Positions 7,610-15,922 of a DNA stretch of 60,783 nt are shown here, piece after piece (position 1 is the stretch's first letter; each line of letters starts with the position of its first letter). A program made the translations under genes and the position numbers. The notes below the pieces were generated by a model that saw nothing but the letters and a program-made list of their open reading frames with translations, had not been told where the DNA came from and searched no databases. The DNA lies in the NCBI GenBank assembly GCA_902776615.1, contig CACYQU010000012.1, positions 1 through 60,783 of the forward strand, written 5' to 3'. Origin of the DNA: an uncultured bacterium (GTDB lineage Bacteria; Verrucomicrobiota; Kiritimatiellia; RFP12; UBA1067).

Positions 7610-8983
7610 ATGAAATTCCAGTTCGCAGTCGCGGCTATCGCCGCAGCATCCGTTTCCTTCGCGCAAGAGGCCGCGCCAGAGTCGGCGATCGAGGTTCCCG
7701 CCGCTCCCGCCCAGGCCGCAGAAGCAGCGCCCCAGCAGGAGGCCGCCGTCGACGGATCCGAAGCCAACAAGGACGTCACCGTATCGGTGAGCGCCAAGGA
7801 CAGTCTTGAGGATGCCTTTGCGGAATATGCCGAGAAGCGCGGCTTCACCTACGGCGAAAAGACCGAAAAAGGCAGCATCTACTACAAGGGCATGTCCGTT
7901 GTGGACCAGACAGTCGAATCCGCCACGTTCATCAAGTCGCGCTCCTTCGCCTACGAACGCGCATATCTGAACGCACTCAGCTCGTATGTAATGGACTTCT
8001 TCGGGCGCGAGACGGCGTCGACCTACATGGAGACTTTCGGCAACCAGTCGAGCGACGCCGAAGTTCCACCCGCGATGACGCCCGCAAGCCTCTGCGAGAA
8101 GATCGGCATGCTTGCCGACGCCAAGCTGAACCAGGCGCTCGCCGCCGCAGGGGTCGATCCCTCGCGCTACGAAGGGGCGCCGATTGTCGAGAAGCGCAAA
8201 CTCATGCAGGATACCATCGTGAAGAGCTCGCTGAAGAAGGCGCTTCACACCTCTTCCGGCTGCCTGCCTGTCAAAACCTTCGAGTCGCGCGGAACCGACG
8301 GACGCTACTACATCGGCGTAGTGGTGCGCGTAGGCGCCGACTGCACGACGCTCGCCAATGCGTTCAGGCTCAAGAAGCGCCCCGCCCTCTGCCGCGAAGG
8401 AGGCCTTACCGTAAAGGAAGCGCTGCCTGACACGACCGACGAGATGGTGCAGACGTTCGGCGTGCGCCTCTACTTCGACGAGACCGGCACTCCCGCACTT
8501 CTCAGTTTCGGGCAGTTCGGCTCGGCCTATACCGGCAAGAGCGCCCGTATGGCCGAACGCGCCGAGGCGCAGGCCCAGAAGCAGGCGAAAGCTCTCGCCG
8601 ATTCGGCGCTGACGATGTTCATCAACAGCTTCACCGACGCCTCCGAAGAGTCCGAACTCTCGGAAGACGTCGAGTCGTCCATAACCTTCAAGGCCGATGG
8701 CGACGCCACACAGGAAGAAGTCTCCAAGATCATCGACATCTACCGCAGCAAGATCAAGCAGACCGGTTCCGACACCATGAAGGGCCGCACCACGGTCTAC
8801 GACCGCTTCGTGACGCATCCTTCGGGACAGCGCGTCGCGGTGTGCGTGCGCCGCTGGAGCTTTGGACAGGTCGATGCCGTGAATGAGGTTCTCAGCGGGC
8901 CCAAGCCGGAAGCGCCGAAGCCCCAGCCCCAGAAGAAGACCTACGACAGTGGAGTGCGTTCGAGCCGCACCTACGACTTCTGA
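7610..8983 (+). CDS. Exported LPP20/DUF6844-like protein of the LpoB operon
   Basis: A 457-residue protein with a signal peptide cleaved after ASVSFA (about residue 18), a short Ala/Pro/Glu-rich linker, and a large domain with paired features of LPP20-type proteins: an early segment where many residues are arranged as A-ERAYLNALSSYV, and a later SARMAERAEAQAQKQAKALA helix. The C-terminus is Pro/Lys-rich and ends in YDF. I associate this kind of protein (DUF6844, low certainty) with LpoB gene clusters. AAGGAG lies upstream of the start. The function is not established; co-location suggests the cell envelope. Confidence 0.55.
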   Translation: MKFQFAVAAIAAASVSFAQEAAPESAIEVPAAPAQAAEAAPQQEAAVDGSEANKDVTVSVSAKDSLEDAFAEYAEKRGFTYGEKTEKGSIYYKGMSVVDQTVESATFIKSRSFAYERAYLNALSSYVMDFFGRETASTYMETFGNQSSDAEVPPAMTPASLCEKIGMLADAKLNQALAAAGVDPSRYEGAPIVEKRKLMQDTIVKSSLKKALHTSSGCLPVKTFESRGTDGRYYIGVVVRVGADCTTLANAFRLKKRPALCREGGLTVKEALPDTTDEMVQTFGVRLYFDETGTPALLSFGQFGSAYTGKSARMAERAEAQAQKQAKALADSALTMFINSFTDASEESELSEDVESSITFKADGDATQEEVSKIIDIYRSKIKQTGSDTMKGRTTVYDRFVTHPSGQRVAVCVRRWSFGQVDAVNEVLSGPKPEAPKPQPQKKTYDSGVRSSRTYDF

Positions 8984-9014
8984 TCCGGCACTCCGCAAAA
9001 AAGAAAGGCGGCTT

Positions 9015-10301
9015 ATGATGACAAGGTTAAAGTTGGCGGCGGCGTGCCTCTTCGCCGCGCTCGGGGCTTTCGCCCAGGTGAAGGATGAAGTTCTCGTCGC
9101 GACAGGGATGGCCTCTACATACAGGGGCGCCGTGAACGAGGCCCTCGTCTCGGCGCTCGAACAGCACGACGGCATTCAGGTGTCGTCCACCGAGGTCTCG
9201 GCGATGTCGGCAAGCTCCTCCGGCGTTTCGTCCAGGACAAACGGAGAGCTTGACGAGACCGAGAAGCAGGAGTCCGACGACGCAATCGCGAAAGCGATGC
9301 AGAAATGGGCGAAAGGAAAGATCTCCAGCTACACGGTTCTCTCCGACGTCTACGACGAAATGAGCCGCAAATACCGCGTCGAGGTCGAGGTCCACTTCCC
9401 AGGGCGCTACATCGTCGGACGCGATCCAAACGCCTTGAGGCGCATGGCCGTGACTACCTTCAACGTAAGAAGCCGCACCTTTTCGTGGTACGGCCAGAGT
9501 GTCGATTCCGTCGAATGGTCGACCGCGCTCGCGAACCAGCTGAACGTATGCCTCACGCAGACGCGCAAGTTCACGATGCTCGACCGCAACTTCGACCGCG
9601 AGGTGAATGCCGAGCTTGCGCGTCTTTCGTCGGCAAACGCCGCCCCGCAGGATGCGATCCGCCTCAACCAGAAGCTTGGCACGGACTATCTCGTCGTCGG
9701 CGAAGTGACGCTCAGCGATGTCGTCGCGCCACCGGTGAATCCATACACCGGCCGCCCCATGCCTGTCGCGTCCGCGCTCTTCGCCGAGATCAACTACCGC
9801 GTGCTTCTCGCGCCGACCGGCCAGCTTAAATGGACAGACACCGTGCGCATCGACGCCGCGCAGTTCGTCTCCGCCGATGTGCGCTCGTTCATCTCGGCTA
9901 CCGCCGAAGCCGCCGCACGCGCGATCTGCGACGGCATGATGAACGACATTCTCCCCTTCGAAGTGACAGCCATCAAGAACGGAATGCTCGTCATCGGCGA
10001 AGGCGGCAAACAGCTTTCCGCAGGCGAGCGCTTCACCGTTTGCGCGCTCGGCGACGAAGTTACCGACAGCCGCACAGGCGAGGTCATCGACGTCATGGAG
10101 ATTCCCGTCGCAACCGCAGAAATCGTGAGCGTGCAGTCGAAGCTCAGCTACGCGCGCGTGATCGAGGGCGATGCCGCGCAGGTAACTGTCGGCTCGCGTC
10201 TGAGGCGCATTCCCGCGCCGGCTCCAAACCCGGCCGCCGATGTTCCCGTAACCACCACAATCAAATCCAACGGACAGAGCGGCGTAGTCGTTCCGTTCTG
10301 A
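9015..10301 (+). CDS. Exported CsgG-like/LPP20-like protein
   Basis: A 428-residue protein with signal peptide ending GAFA, an LPP20-like segment (EVLVATGMASTYRGAVNEAL), then a CsgG/TolB-N-like domain: RMAVTTFNVRSRTF, LNVCLTQTRKFTMLDRNFD, KLGTDYLVVGEVTLSDV, and a C-terminal barrel-like part with GKQLSAGERFTVCALG and VGSRLRR. CsgG forms secretion pores for curli, but distant relatives occur in unrelated lipoproteins; there is no lipobox Cys here, so a pore is not implied. Two adjacent ATGs (9015, 9018) are possible starts. The downstream start lies close behind its stop. Confidence 0.65.
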   Translation: MMTRLKLAAACLFAALGAFAQVKDEVLVATGMASTYRGAVNEALVSALEQHDGIQVSSTEVSAMSASSSGVSSRTNGELDETEKQESDDAIAKAMQKWAKGKISSYTVLSDVYDEMSRKYRVEVEVHFPGRYIVGRDPNALRRMAVTTFNVRSRTFSWYGQSVDSVEWSTALANQLNVCLTQTRKFTMLDRNFDREVNAELARLSSANAAPQDAIRLNQKLGTDYLVVGEVTLSDVVAPPVNPYTGRPMPVASALFAEINYRVLLAPTGQLKWTDTVRIDAAQFVSADVRSFISATAEAAARAICDGMMNDILPFEVTAIKNGMLVIGEGGKQLSAGERFTVCALGDEVTDSRTGEVIDVMEIPVATAEIVSVQSKLSYARVIEGDAAQVTVGSRLRRIPAPAPNPAADVPVTTTIKSNGQSGVVVPF

Positions 10302-10321
10302 TGCAGGAAGGTTTCACGATC

Positions 10322-10846
10322 ATGAAGAAAGCAGCAGTGTTTTCGTCGGTCGCGCTTGCGGCGTCGGCCCTGTTTGCGCAGTTCCGCCCCGGCGAGGGCG
10401 TGGCCAACGACCACGCCGCCGGCGCAAACGAACGCGATGTCGTGTTTGTGCAGCGCGGCGGTGGAAATCCATACGGCTACAGATCGTATGACATGGCGAT
10501 TGGCCTTACCTTCCTGCCGTGGGCCGTGCCAAACTTCGAATCGTCCGTGAAGGGTCTGCGCCTCAACCTCGGCTGGGGACATTACGCCGACTCGTACGGC
10601 ATTGATGTCGGCACGTTTTCAAGTTCCGGCGACTTCGGCGGCATTGCGGCGAATGTTTTCGGAAATGCGGTGGATGGCGACGCGGCGGGTCTGCAGGTCG
10701 GACTTGTGAACATCGTCGGCGGACGCTCGGCCGGGCTTCAGATAGGCCTTGTGAACTACACGTCGCGTCTCTGCGGCGTGCAGATAGGCCTTCTGAACAT
10801 CTCCACCGAGCAGTGGACGCTACCGATCATCAACGCAGCATTCTGA
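10322..10846 (+). CDS. Surface repeat protein (LA_2272-like)
   Basis: A 174-residue exported protein, signal peptide ending ALFA, with the repeating GLQ(I/V)GLVN pattern in its last third (GLQVGLVNI, GLQIGLVNY, GVQIGLLNI). That pattern marks LA_2272-type surface-repeat proteins and suggests a beta-rich outer-surface or outer-membrane structure. ATG 10322 has AGGAAGG about 10 nt upstream; an alternative ATG at 10301 overlaps the previous stop (TGATG). It is embedded in the LpoB operon. The function is unknown. Confidence 0.6.
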   Translation: MKKAAVFSSVALAASALFAQFRPGEGVANDHAAGANERDVVFVQRGGGNPYGYRSYDMAIGLTFLPWAVPNFESSVKGLRLNLGWGHYADSYGIDVGTFSSSGDFGGIAANVFGNAVDGDAAGLQVGLVNIVGGRSAGLQIGLVNYTSRLCGVQIGLLNISTEQWTLPIINAAF

Positions 10847-10855
10847 CGCCCCGAC

Positions 10856-12298
10856 ATGAAAAAGCTAGTCCCAGTAATTGCAGCGCTTGCGATGGCCGGC
10901 TGCCGAACCGTAAATGACGCAATCGTCGATTACCGCGCGAACATCTCGGGCGGCAACTACGCCGTTGCCGCAAAGGAACCGGAGGAACTTGCGGCGAAAG
11001 ACAACGGCGACCGCCTGATGTGGCGCCTTATGGCCGCTTCGGCCTACGACCTCGCCGGCGAAACGGAAAAAGCCCTCGACAACTTCGACGTCGCCGAGGA
11101 CATAATGATCGCAAACGACAATACCTCGGTCTTCGGGCAGGCGGCGGACTCCGCCTACGCGATGATGCTCAACGACAAGTACTTCCCCTACGACGGCGGC
11201 GGACAGGATCGCATATTCACCTGCCTCTACAAGGCAATCGGCTATGGAACGCGAAGCGATTTCGCCGCGGCGCGCACGGAGCTGAACCGTGCGGCGCAGC
11301 ATCAGGAGAACTGGCTTTGGGAGCGCCGCAAAGACCTTGCCGCAGCCGACGAACGCCTGACCAAGGAATCCGCCGCATATGCGAAGGAAAAAGGCGAAGG
11401 GAACGGTTCCGATCAGAGCCAGAGCAACGACATCGCCGTCCAGAATGCCATGAAGGACGGATCGTTCGCGTCGCTGATCAGGGAAAGGTTCATGTTCGAC
11501 ATTTTCACGTCGGGCGTTCTCGATTCGCTCAAGCCTGCCGACTACCAGAACCCGTACGCGGCGCACGTCTGCGGGGTGTTCCGCTGGCTCAATGGCGACG
11601 GTGACGGACGCGGCTATCTGCGCGACGCCGCAACGCTGCGGCCCGACAATACGTTTGCCAAAAAAGACTTCTCGTCGTGCGACAAGGGCTGGAAGCCGAA
11701 AGACCAGGTGTGGATTTATGTCGAAGACGGCCTCTGCCCCGAACGCGAGCAGGAGCGCGTCGACCTGCCTTTCGTGCTCATTCCCTACGCCAGCAGGTAT
11801 GTGAAGTATGTGGGCATATGCCTGCCGCGCCTGCTGGAACGTCCTGCGGCGGCGGCGTCATGGACGGCTGGCGGCGTGAGCCTTGAGAAGCTCGCCAACA
11901 TCGACGCGCTCGCCAAGATAGAGTATGATGTGTATATGCGCGGCGCAGTCAAGCGCGAAATAACACGCACGATCGTCGACGCCGGCGTGCAGGTCGTGTT
12001 GGGGATTGCGGCGGACAATACGCGCGACTGGAAGGTAAGAGCCGCGCTCATCGGCTCGCAGATCGCCGTCGCGGCATACAGCGCGGCCCGACGCGGGGCC
12101 GACACGCGCTGCTGGTCGTCCCTTCCCAAGTCGGTCTATGTGGCGCGCGTTCCGCGCCCGGCGGACGGCGTTCTCGACATCCGCGCGGACGGGGCGCCGG
12201 CGGTTCAGGTGAACCTGAAGCCCGGCAATTCGATGGTGTTCGTGCGCAAGCCCTCGCGCGCGGCCGCGCCGTCGGTGAAGGTCGTAACCTGGCCATGA
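10856..12298 (+). CDS. COG3014-family lipoprotein
   Basis: A 480-residue lipoprotein with lipobox MAGC (Cys16). The N-terminal half is helical and TPR-like (LMWRLMAASAYDLAGETEKA, FAAARTELNRAAQHQENW), followed by a family-typical C-terminal domain (GWKPKDQVWIYVEDGLCPER, FVLIPYASRY, VQVNLKPGNSMVFVRKPS). Proteins of COG3014 co-occur with lpoB and ycfL homologues in gamma-proteobacteria, so this operon is a conserved neighbourhood rather than chance. The gene begins 9 nt after the previous stop with no clear Shine-Dalgarno. Exact role unknown. Confidence 0.75.
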   Translation: MKKLVPVIAALAMAGCRTVNDAIVDYRANISGGNYAVAAKEPEELAAKDNGDRLMWRLMAASAYDLAGETEKALDNFDVAEDIMIANDNTSVFGQAADSAYAMMLNDKYFPYDGGGQDRIFTCLYKAIGYGTRSDFAAARTELNRAAQHQENWLWERRKDLAAADERLTKESAAYAKEKGEGNGSDQSQSNDIAVQNAMKDGSFASLIRERFMFDIFTSGVLDSLKPADYQNPYAAHVCGVFRWLNGDGDGRGYLRDAATLRPDNTFAKKDFSSCDKGWKPKDQVWIYVEDGLCPEREQERVDLPFVLIPYASRYVKYVGICLPRLLERPAAAASWTAGGVSLEKLANIDALAKIEYDVYMRGAVKREITRTIVDAGVQVVLGIAADNTRDWKVRAALIGSQIAVAAYSAARRGADTRCWSSLPKSVYVARVPRPADGVLDIRADGAPAVQVNLKPGNSMVFVRKPSRAAAPSVKVVTWP

Positions 12299-12309
12299 GG
12301 CAAAACATT

Positions 12310-12864
12310 ATGAAGATCAAGTTCATGAAAGTGAAAGGCACGTGGCGCGAGGTCGCAGATGCGGCGCGCACCACGATTCGCCTCGACGAAGGCACGAAGG
12401 AGCCGACATCCAAATGGAAAAAGCGCATACTGCTCGCCGAGCATTCGCCCATCAGGAAGCTCTGCTTCAACTGGAAGTGGGTTGACCTGCCCTACTGGGT
12501 GAGCGTCCACTTCGTGCGCCATAAGTTCGGCATCGAGCATTTCGTCTCGACCCAGCGCAGCGACCGGACGGGCGTGCAGCGCGACGCCAACCGCCAGGAT
12601 GCGCCTGTCATGCACGAGTGCTTCGCCAACGCCCAGGCCGTGATGTTCATCTCGCGCCGCCGTCTTTGCGGACAGGCCAGCGCCGAAACGCGCGCGGCGT
12701 GGCGCGCCGTCGTGGACGCGATAGCCGAGAAAGAACCCGAAGTCGCCGCATGCTGCGTACCCGAATGCGTATACCGCGGCTTCTGTCCGGAGTTCAAGCC
12801 TTGCGGCTTTTTCGGGTCGCCAGCATACGAAAAAGCCCTTGCCGCCTACCGCGAGGTCAAATAA
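12310..12864 (+). CDS. thyX: FAD-dependent thymidylate synthase-like protein (divergent ThyX)
   Basis: A 184-residue protein resembling short ThyX proteins of phages and gut bacteria, which make dTMP from dUMP using FAD and methylene-tetrahydrofolate. Seen: an early EHSPIRKL segment, then RHKFGIEHFVSTQRSDRTG, the position of the ThyX signature (normally RHRxxSxNExSxRY), and a C-terminal VPECVYRGFCPE. The signature is reshaped, with STQRSDR replacing NExSxRY, as in a subfamily I recall. An upstream in-frame ATG (12295) overlaps the previous stop; 12310 fits the family start MKIKF. Confidence 0.7.
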   Translation: MKIKFMKVKGTWREVADAARTTIRLDEGTKEPTSKWKKRILLAEHSPIRKLCFNWKWVDLPYWVSVHFVRHKFGIEHFVSTQRSDRTGVQRDANRQDAPVMHECFANAQAVMFISRRRLCGQASAETRAAWRAVVDAIAEKEPEVAACCVPECVYRGFCPEFKPCGFFGSPAYEKALAAYREVK

Positions 12865-12866
12865 TT

Positions 12867-12875
12867 TGATATAAT
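12867..12875 (+). promoter_or_regulatory. Extended -10 promoter of rpoZ
   Basis: TGATATAAT overlaps the region just after the thyX stop. Unlike the leaderless genes in this window, 29 nt separate it from the ATG and include GGAGAAGGA. Confidence 0.65.
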
Positions 12876-12904
12876 ACCACTTCCAACCGGAGAAGGAAGC
12901 ACAG

Positions 12905-13183
12905 ATGAACAGCGAACTTTTGAAGAAAGCACACGAGAAGATTCCCTCGACACCAGTTCTGGTGAATCTCATTTCCAAGCGCGAGCGCGAGCTCATCAAC
13001 GGCGCCAAGCCGCTGGTCAGGCCCGAGTCTCTCGACGAAGACAAGTGCGATATCGCCCTCAGGGAGGTCGCCGAGGGCCGCCTTATCGCGGAAATCGACT
13101 TTGACGCGATCGCCAGAGCCGAAGACGCGAAGACCAAGTGGAACATGAAGCACATGAACGTCAACTCCCTTTTTGCGGACTGA
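12905..13183 (+). CDS. rpoZ: RNA polymerase omega subunit
   Basis: A 92-residue omega subunit that helps assemble beta-prime into RNA polymerase. The N-terminus MNSELLKKAHEKIPS followed by LVNLISKRERELINGAKPLV and a central IALREVAEGRL is typical of omega in this part of the bacterial tree. GGAGAAGGA lies 6-14 nt upstream. smpB follows 13 nt after the stop. Confidence 0.85.
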   Translation: MNSELLKKAHEKIPSTPVLVNLISKRERELINGAKPLVRPESLDEDKCDIALREVAEGRLIAEIDFDAIARAEDAKTKWNMKHMNVNSLFAD

Positions 13184-13196
13184 CGCCACGCGGGGC

Positions 13197-13649
13197 ATGC
13201 CCGACAAGAAGTTCAATCCGGTATTCGCCGAGAACAGAAAGGCGAGGCATGATTATACCGTACTCGACACCATCGAGTGCGGTATCGTCTTGACTGGAAC
13301 CGAAGTGAAGTCGGTGCGCCACGGCGAGATGTCGCTCACCGGCTCTTACGCGGCGGTTCTCAAAGACGAGCTTTGGCTCGTAGCCGCCGATATTGCGGCA
13401 TACAAGTTCGGCAACCGTTTCAACCACGAGCCGAAGAGCATGAGAAAGCTTCTCGTCCACCGCAAGGAAGTCGAGGCGATGAGGCTCAAGACCGAGGCGA
13501 AGGGCCTTACGCTCGTTCCGCTCAAGGTGTATCTCAAGGGCGGCCGCATAAAGGTCGCGCTCGGCGTGTGCCGCGGCAAAGCCATGCACGACAAGCGCGA
13601 GACACTGAAGAACAAGGCGATTCGCCGCGATATGGAGCGCGGCCTTTAA
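13197..13649 (+). CDS. smpB: SsrA-binding protein SmpB
   Basis: A 150-residue partner of tmRNA in trans-translation. Motifs: [35 protein letters not shown], and the basic C-terminal KALHDKR-type tail (here [19 protein letters not shown]). Length matches the family. ATG 13197 was chosen because it directly precedes the conserved region. The tmRNA gene is not in the window. Confidence 0.96.
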   Translation: MPDKKFNPVFAENRKARHDYTVLDTIECGIVLTGTEVKSVRHGEMSLTGSYAAVLKDELWLVAADIAAYKFGNRFNHEPKSMRKLLVHRKEVEAMRLKTEAKGLTLVPLKVYLKGGRIKVALGVCRGKAMHDKRETLKNKAIRRDMERGL

Positions 13650-13673
13650 ACCTCAAAAAAAGGATTGGGTTGT

Positions 13674-14663
13674 ATGGAATTGAACCTGCCAAAGAAAGCT
13701 CTCGTAACCGGCGCCGCCGGATTTCTAGGCAGCCACCTCTGCCGCCGTCTGCTGGCTGACGGATACGAGGTGACCGCGCTCGACAATCTCTTCACGGGAA
13801 CGAAAGACAACATCCTCGACCTGATGGACAGCAAGCGCTTCTCGTTTGTCCTGCACGACGTGACGCAGCCTTTCTGGGGGCAGTTCGACGAGATATACAA
13901 CCTCGCCTGCCCTGCAAGCCCCATTCATTACCAGCACAACCCCGTCGAGACAATGAAGTCCAGCGTGCTCGGTATGATGAACATGCTCGACCTCGCGCTG
14001 AAGACGAAGGCGAAGCTTCTCCACACCTCTACGAGCGAAGTCTACGGCGACCCCCTCGTGCATCCTCAGGTCGAAAGCTATTGGGGCAACGTGAACACCA
14101 TAGGAATCCGCAGCTGCTACGACGAAGGAAAGCGCTGCGCCGAAACTCTCGCCGCAGACTACCGCCGCGAATACGGCGTAGACGTGCGCATGGTGAGAAT
14201 ATTCAACACGTACGGCCCGAACATGCACCCCAAGGACGGCCGTGTGATTTCCAACTTCATCATGCAGGCCCTCGCCGACGAAGACATAACCCTCTTCGGC
14301 GACGGCGAGCAGACGCGCAGCTTCCAATACTGCGACGATCTCATCGAGGCGATGCGCCGCTACATGGATCTCTCGCGCGGGGCGGTCGATGCTTTCTGCG
14401 AGCGCCACGGCCTGGGCGCACCCGTTGTGAATATAGGCAATCCAGGCGAATACACCATTCGCCAGCTCGCCGAAGAGACGCTGCGGCAGATTCCCGAATC
14501 GAAGTCGAAGCTTGTGTTCCGGCCGATTCCGGCCGACGACCCCAAGCGCCGCAGGCCCGACATCACCCTCGCGCGCGAACTGCTCGGCTGGGAGCCGAAG
14601 GTGCCTCTTCGGGATGGTCTCTCCCGCACCATAGTCTACTTCAGGGGGCTCGTGGCCCGATGA
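13674..14663 (+). CDS. UDP-glucuronate decarboxylase (UDP-xylose synthase) type epimerase
   Basis: A 329-residue extended SDR enzyme. Rossmann motif [11 protein letters not shown] (about residue 13), SEVYGD, the catalytic YDEGKR (Tyr-x3-Lys), and [21 protein letters not shown], which is characteristic of UXS-type decarboxylases making UDP-xylose from UDP-glucuronate. Its stop overlaps the aminotransferase start by 4 nt (ATGA), so the pair probably supplies a nucleotide sugar for a surface polysaccharide or LPS. A dTDP-glucose dehydratase-like activity is less likely given these motifs. Confidence 0.88.
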   Translation: MELNLPKKALVTGAAGFLGSHLCRRLLADGYEVTALDNLFTGTKDNILDLMDSKRFSFVLHDVTQPFWGQFDEIYNLACPASPIHYQHNPVETMKSSVLGMMNMLDLALKTKAKLLHTSTSEVYGDPLVHPQVESYWGNVNTIGIRSCYDEGKRCAETLAADYRREYGVDVRMVRIFNTYGPNMHPKDGRVISNFIMQALADEDITLFGDGEQTRSFQYCDDLIEAMRRYMDLSRGAVDAFCERHGLGAPVVNIGNPGEYTIRQLAEETLRQIPESKSKLVFRPIPADDPKRRRPDITLARELLGWEPKVPLRDGLSRTIVYFRGLVAR

Positions 14664-15922
14664 GCGGAAAACCGTTTCCCCCGTGGCCAAAGTTCGACAG
14701 GCGCTGCGAACGCAAGGTCGTCGAAATACTGCGCTCGGGAAAAGTGAACTACTGGACAGGGCCCGAGGGCCGCGCCTTCGAAGAGGCGTGGTCCAAGTGG
14801 CTCGGCGTGAAAAACGCCGTTTCCGTGACGAACGGAACCGCCGCGCTGCATCTCGCCCTCACGGCTCTCGGCGTAGGCGCTGGCGATGAAGTGATCTGCA
14901 CGTCGTACTCTTTCATCGCCTCGTCTTTCTGCGCGCTGATTGCAGGCGCGATGCCTGTTTTCTGCGATGTTGGCGAAGACCATCTCATCGACCCCGCAAA
15001 GATAGAGTCGTGCATAACGCCGCGCACCAAGGCGATAGTCGTAGTGCATCTCTACGGGATGGTCGCCGACATGGACCCCATAATGGACATCGCGCGCCGC
15101 CACGGCCTTTTCGTCGTAGAGGACTGCGCGCAGTGCATCGGCGGCGTATACAAGGGGCGAAAGGCCGGCACAATAGGCGACGTAGGCTGTTTTTCATTCT
15201 GCCAGTCAAAGCAGATAACGACAGGCGGAGAGGGAGGCATGGCATGCTGCCGCGACGACGCGCTCGCGTGGGAGTTGCGCTCCCTGCGCGATCATGGCAG
15301 CGACGTCAAGGAGAAGCTCCTCGGGCGCAAGTCCACCAAAGGCCGCCCATATGTGCATCGCCGCGTCGGCTACAACTGCCGCATGACCGAACTTCAAAGC
15401 GCGATCGGCCTCGTGGAGCTGGGGCGCTACGACAGCTGGCATCTGCCGCGCCGCAGACGGCTCGGCCAAATGCTTGTAAAGGCATTGGGGGCTCATCCCC
15501 TCGTAAAGTTCGCGCCGGTCGACACGCCAGAGCGGATGAACAGTTTTTGGCTTGCGCCGTTCGTGCTGCGCGAAGAGATGCTCGACATTCCCGTTTCGCA
15601 GTTCATAGCCGAGGTGCAGGCGGAGGGTGTGCAGGCATACGCGATATTCTGGCCCGAGATGTACGGCGAAGAGGCCTTTTTGAAGCGCCGCGGATTCGGC
15701 GACGCCAACTATCCCTTCGACGACCCCGCGAGCGCGCGCGTGGATTATGCCACGGCGGACTGCCCGAACGCGCGCGCGATGGCGCGCGCCACGATAGGCT
15801 TCTGGACCCACCCTACGTACACCCTGCGCCACATGGCGCTCGATGTCGCCGCGTTCAGGAAGGTCGCCGCCAGGCACATGCAGCCGTCAGCGGAAGACGG
15901 CCGGAACCAGCCCGTCGGCTGA
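14660..15922 (+). CDS. DegT/DnrJ/EryC1/StrS-family sugar aminotransferase
   Basis: A 420-residue PLP enzyme. The nucleotide-sugar aminotransferase pattern is present: [42 protein letters not shown] and [15 protein letters not shown] with the PLP lysine at about residue 184. It likely aminates a keto-sugar nucleotide, possibly downstream of the overlapping UXS-type enzyme. The last 36 nt overlap the convergent GH2 gene tail to tail. Confidence 0.88.
   Translation: MSGKPFPPWPKFDRRCERKVVEILRSGKVNYWTGPEGRAFEEAWSKWLGVKNAVSVTNGTAALHLALTALGVGAGDEVICTSYSFIASSFCALIAGAMPVFCDVGEDHLIDPAKIESCITPRTKAIVVVHLYGMVADMDPIMDIARRHGLFVVEDCAQCIGGVYKGRKAGTIGDVGCFSFCQSKQITTGGEGGMACCRDDALAWELRSLRDHGSDVKEKLLGRKSTKGRPYVHRRVGYNCRMTELQSAIGLVELGRYDSWHLPRRRRLGQMLVKALGAHPLVKFAPVDTPERMNSFWLAPFVLREEMLDIPVSQFIAEVQAEGVQAYAIFWPEMYGEEAFLKRRGFGDANYPFDDPASARVDYATADCPNARAMARATIGFWTHPTYTLRHMALDVAAFRKVAARHMQPSAEDGRNQPVG

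Noticed and set aside
12295..12310. Upstream start for ThyX
   Set aside because: The added residues (MRQNI) are not seen in the family start as I know it, and GAGG is better spaced for ATG 12310.
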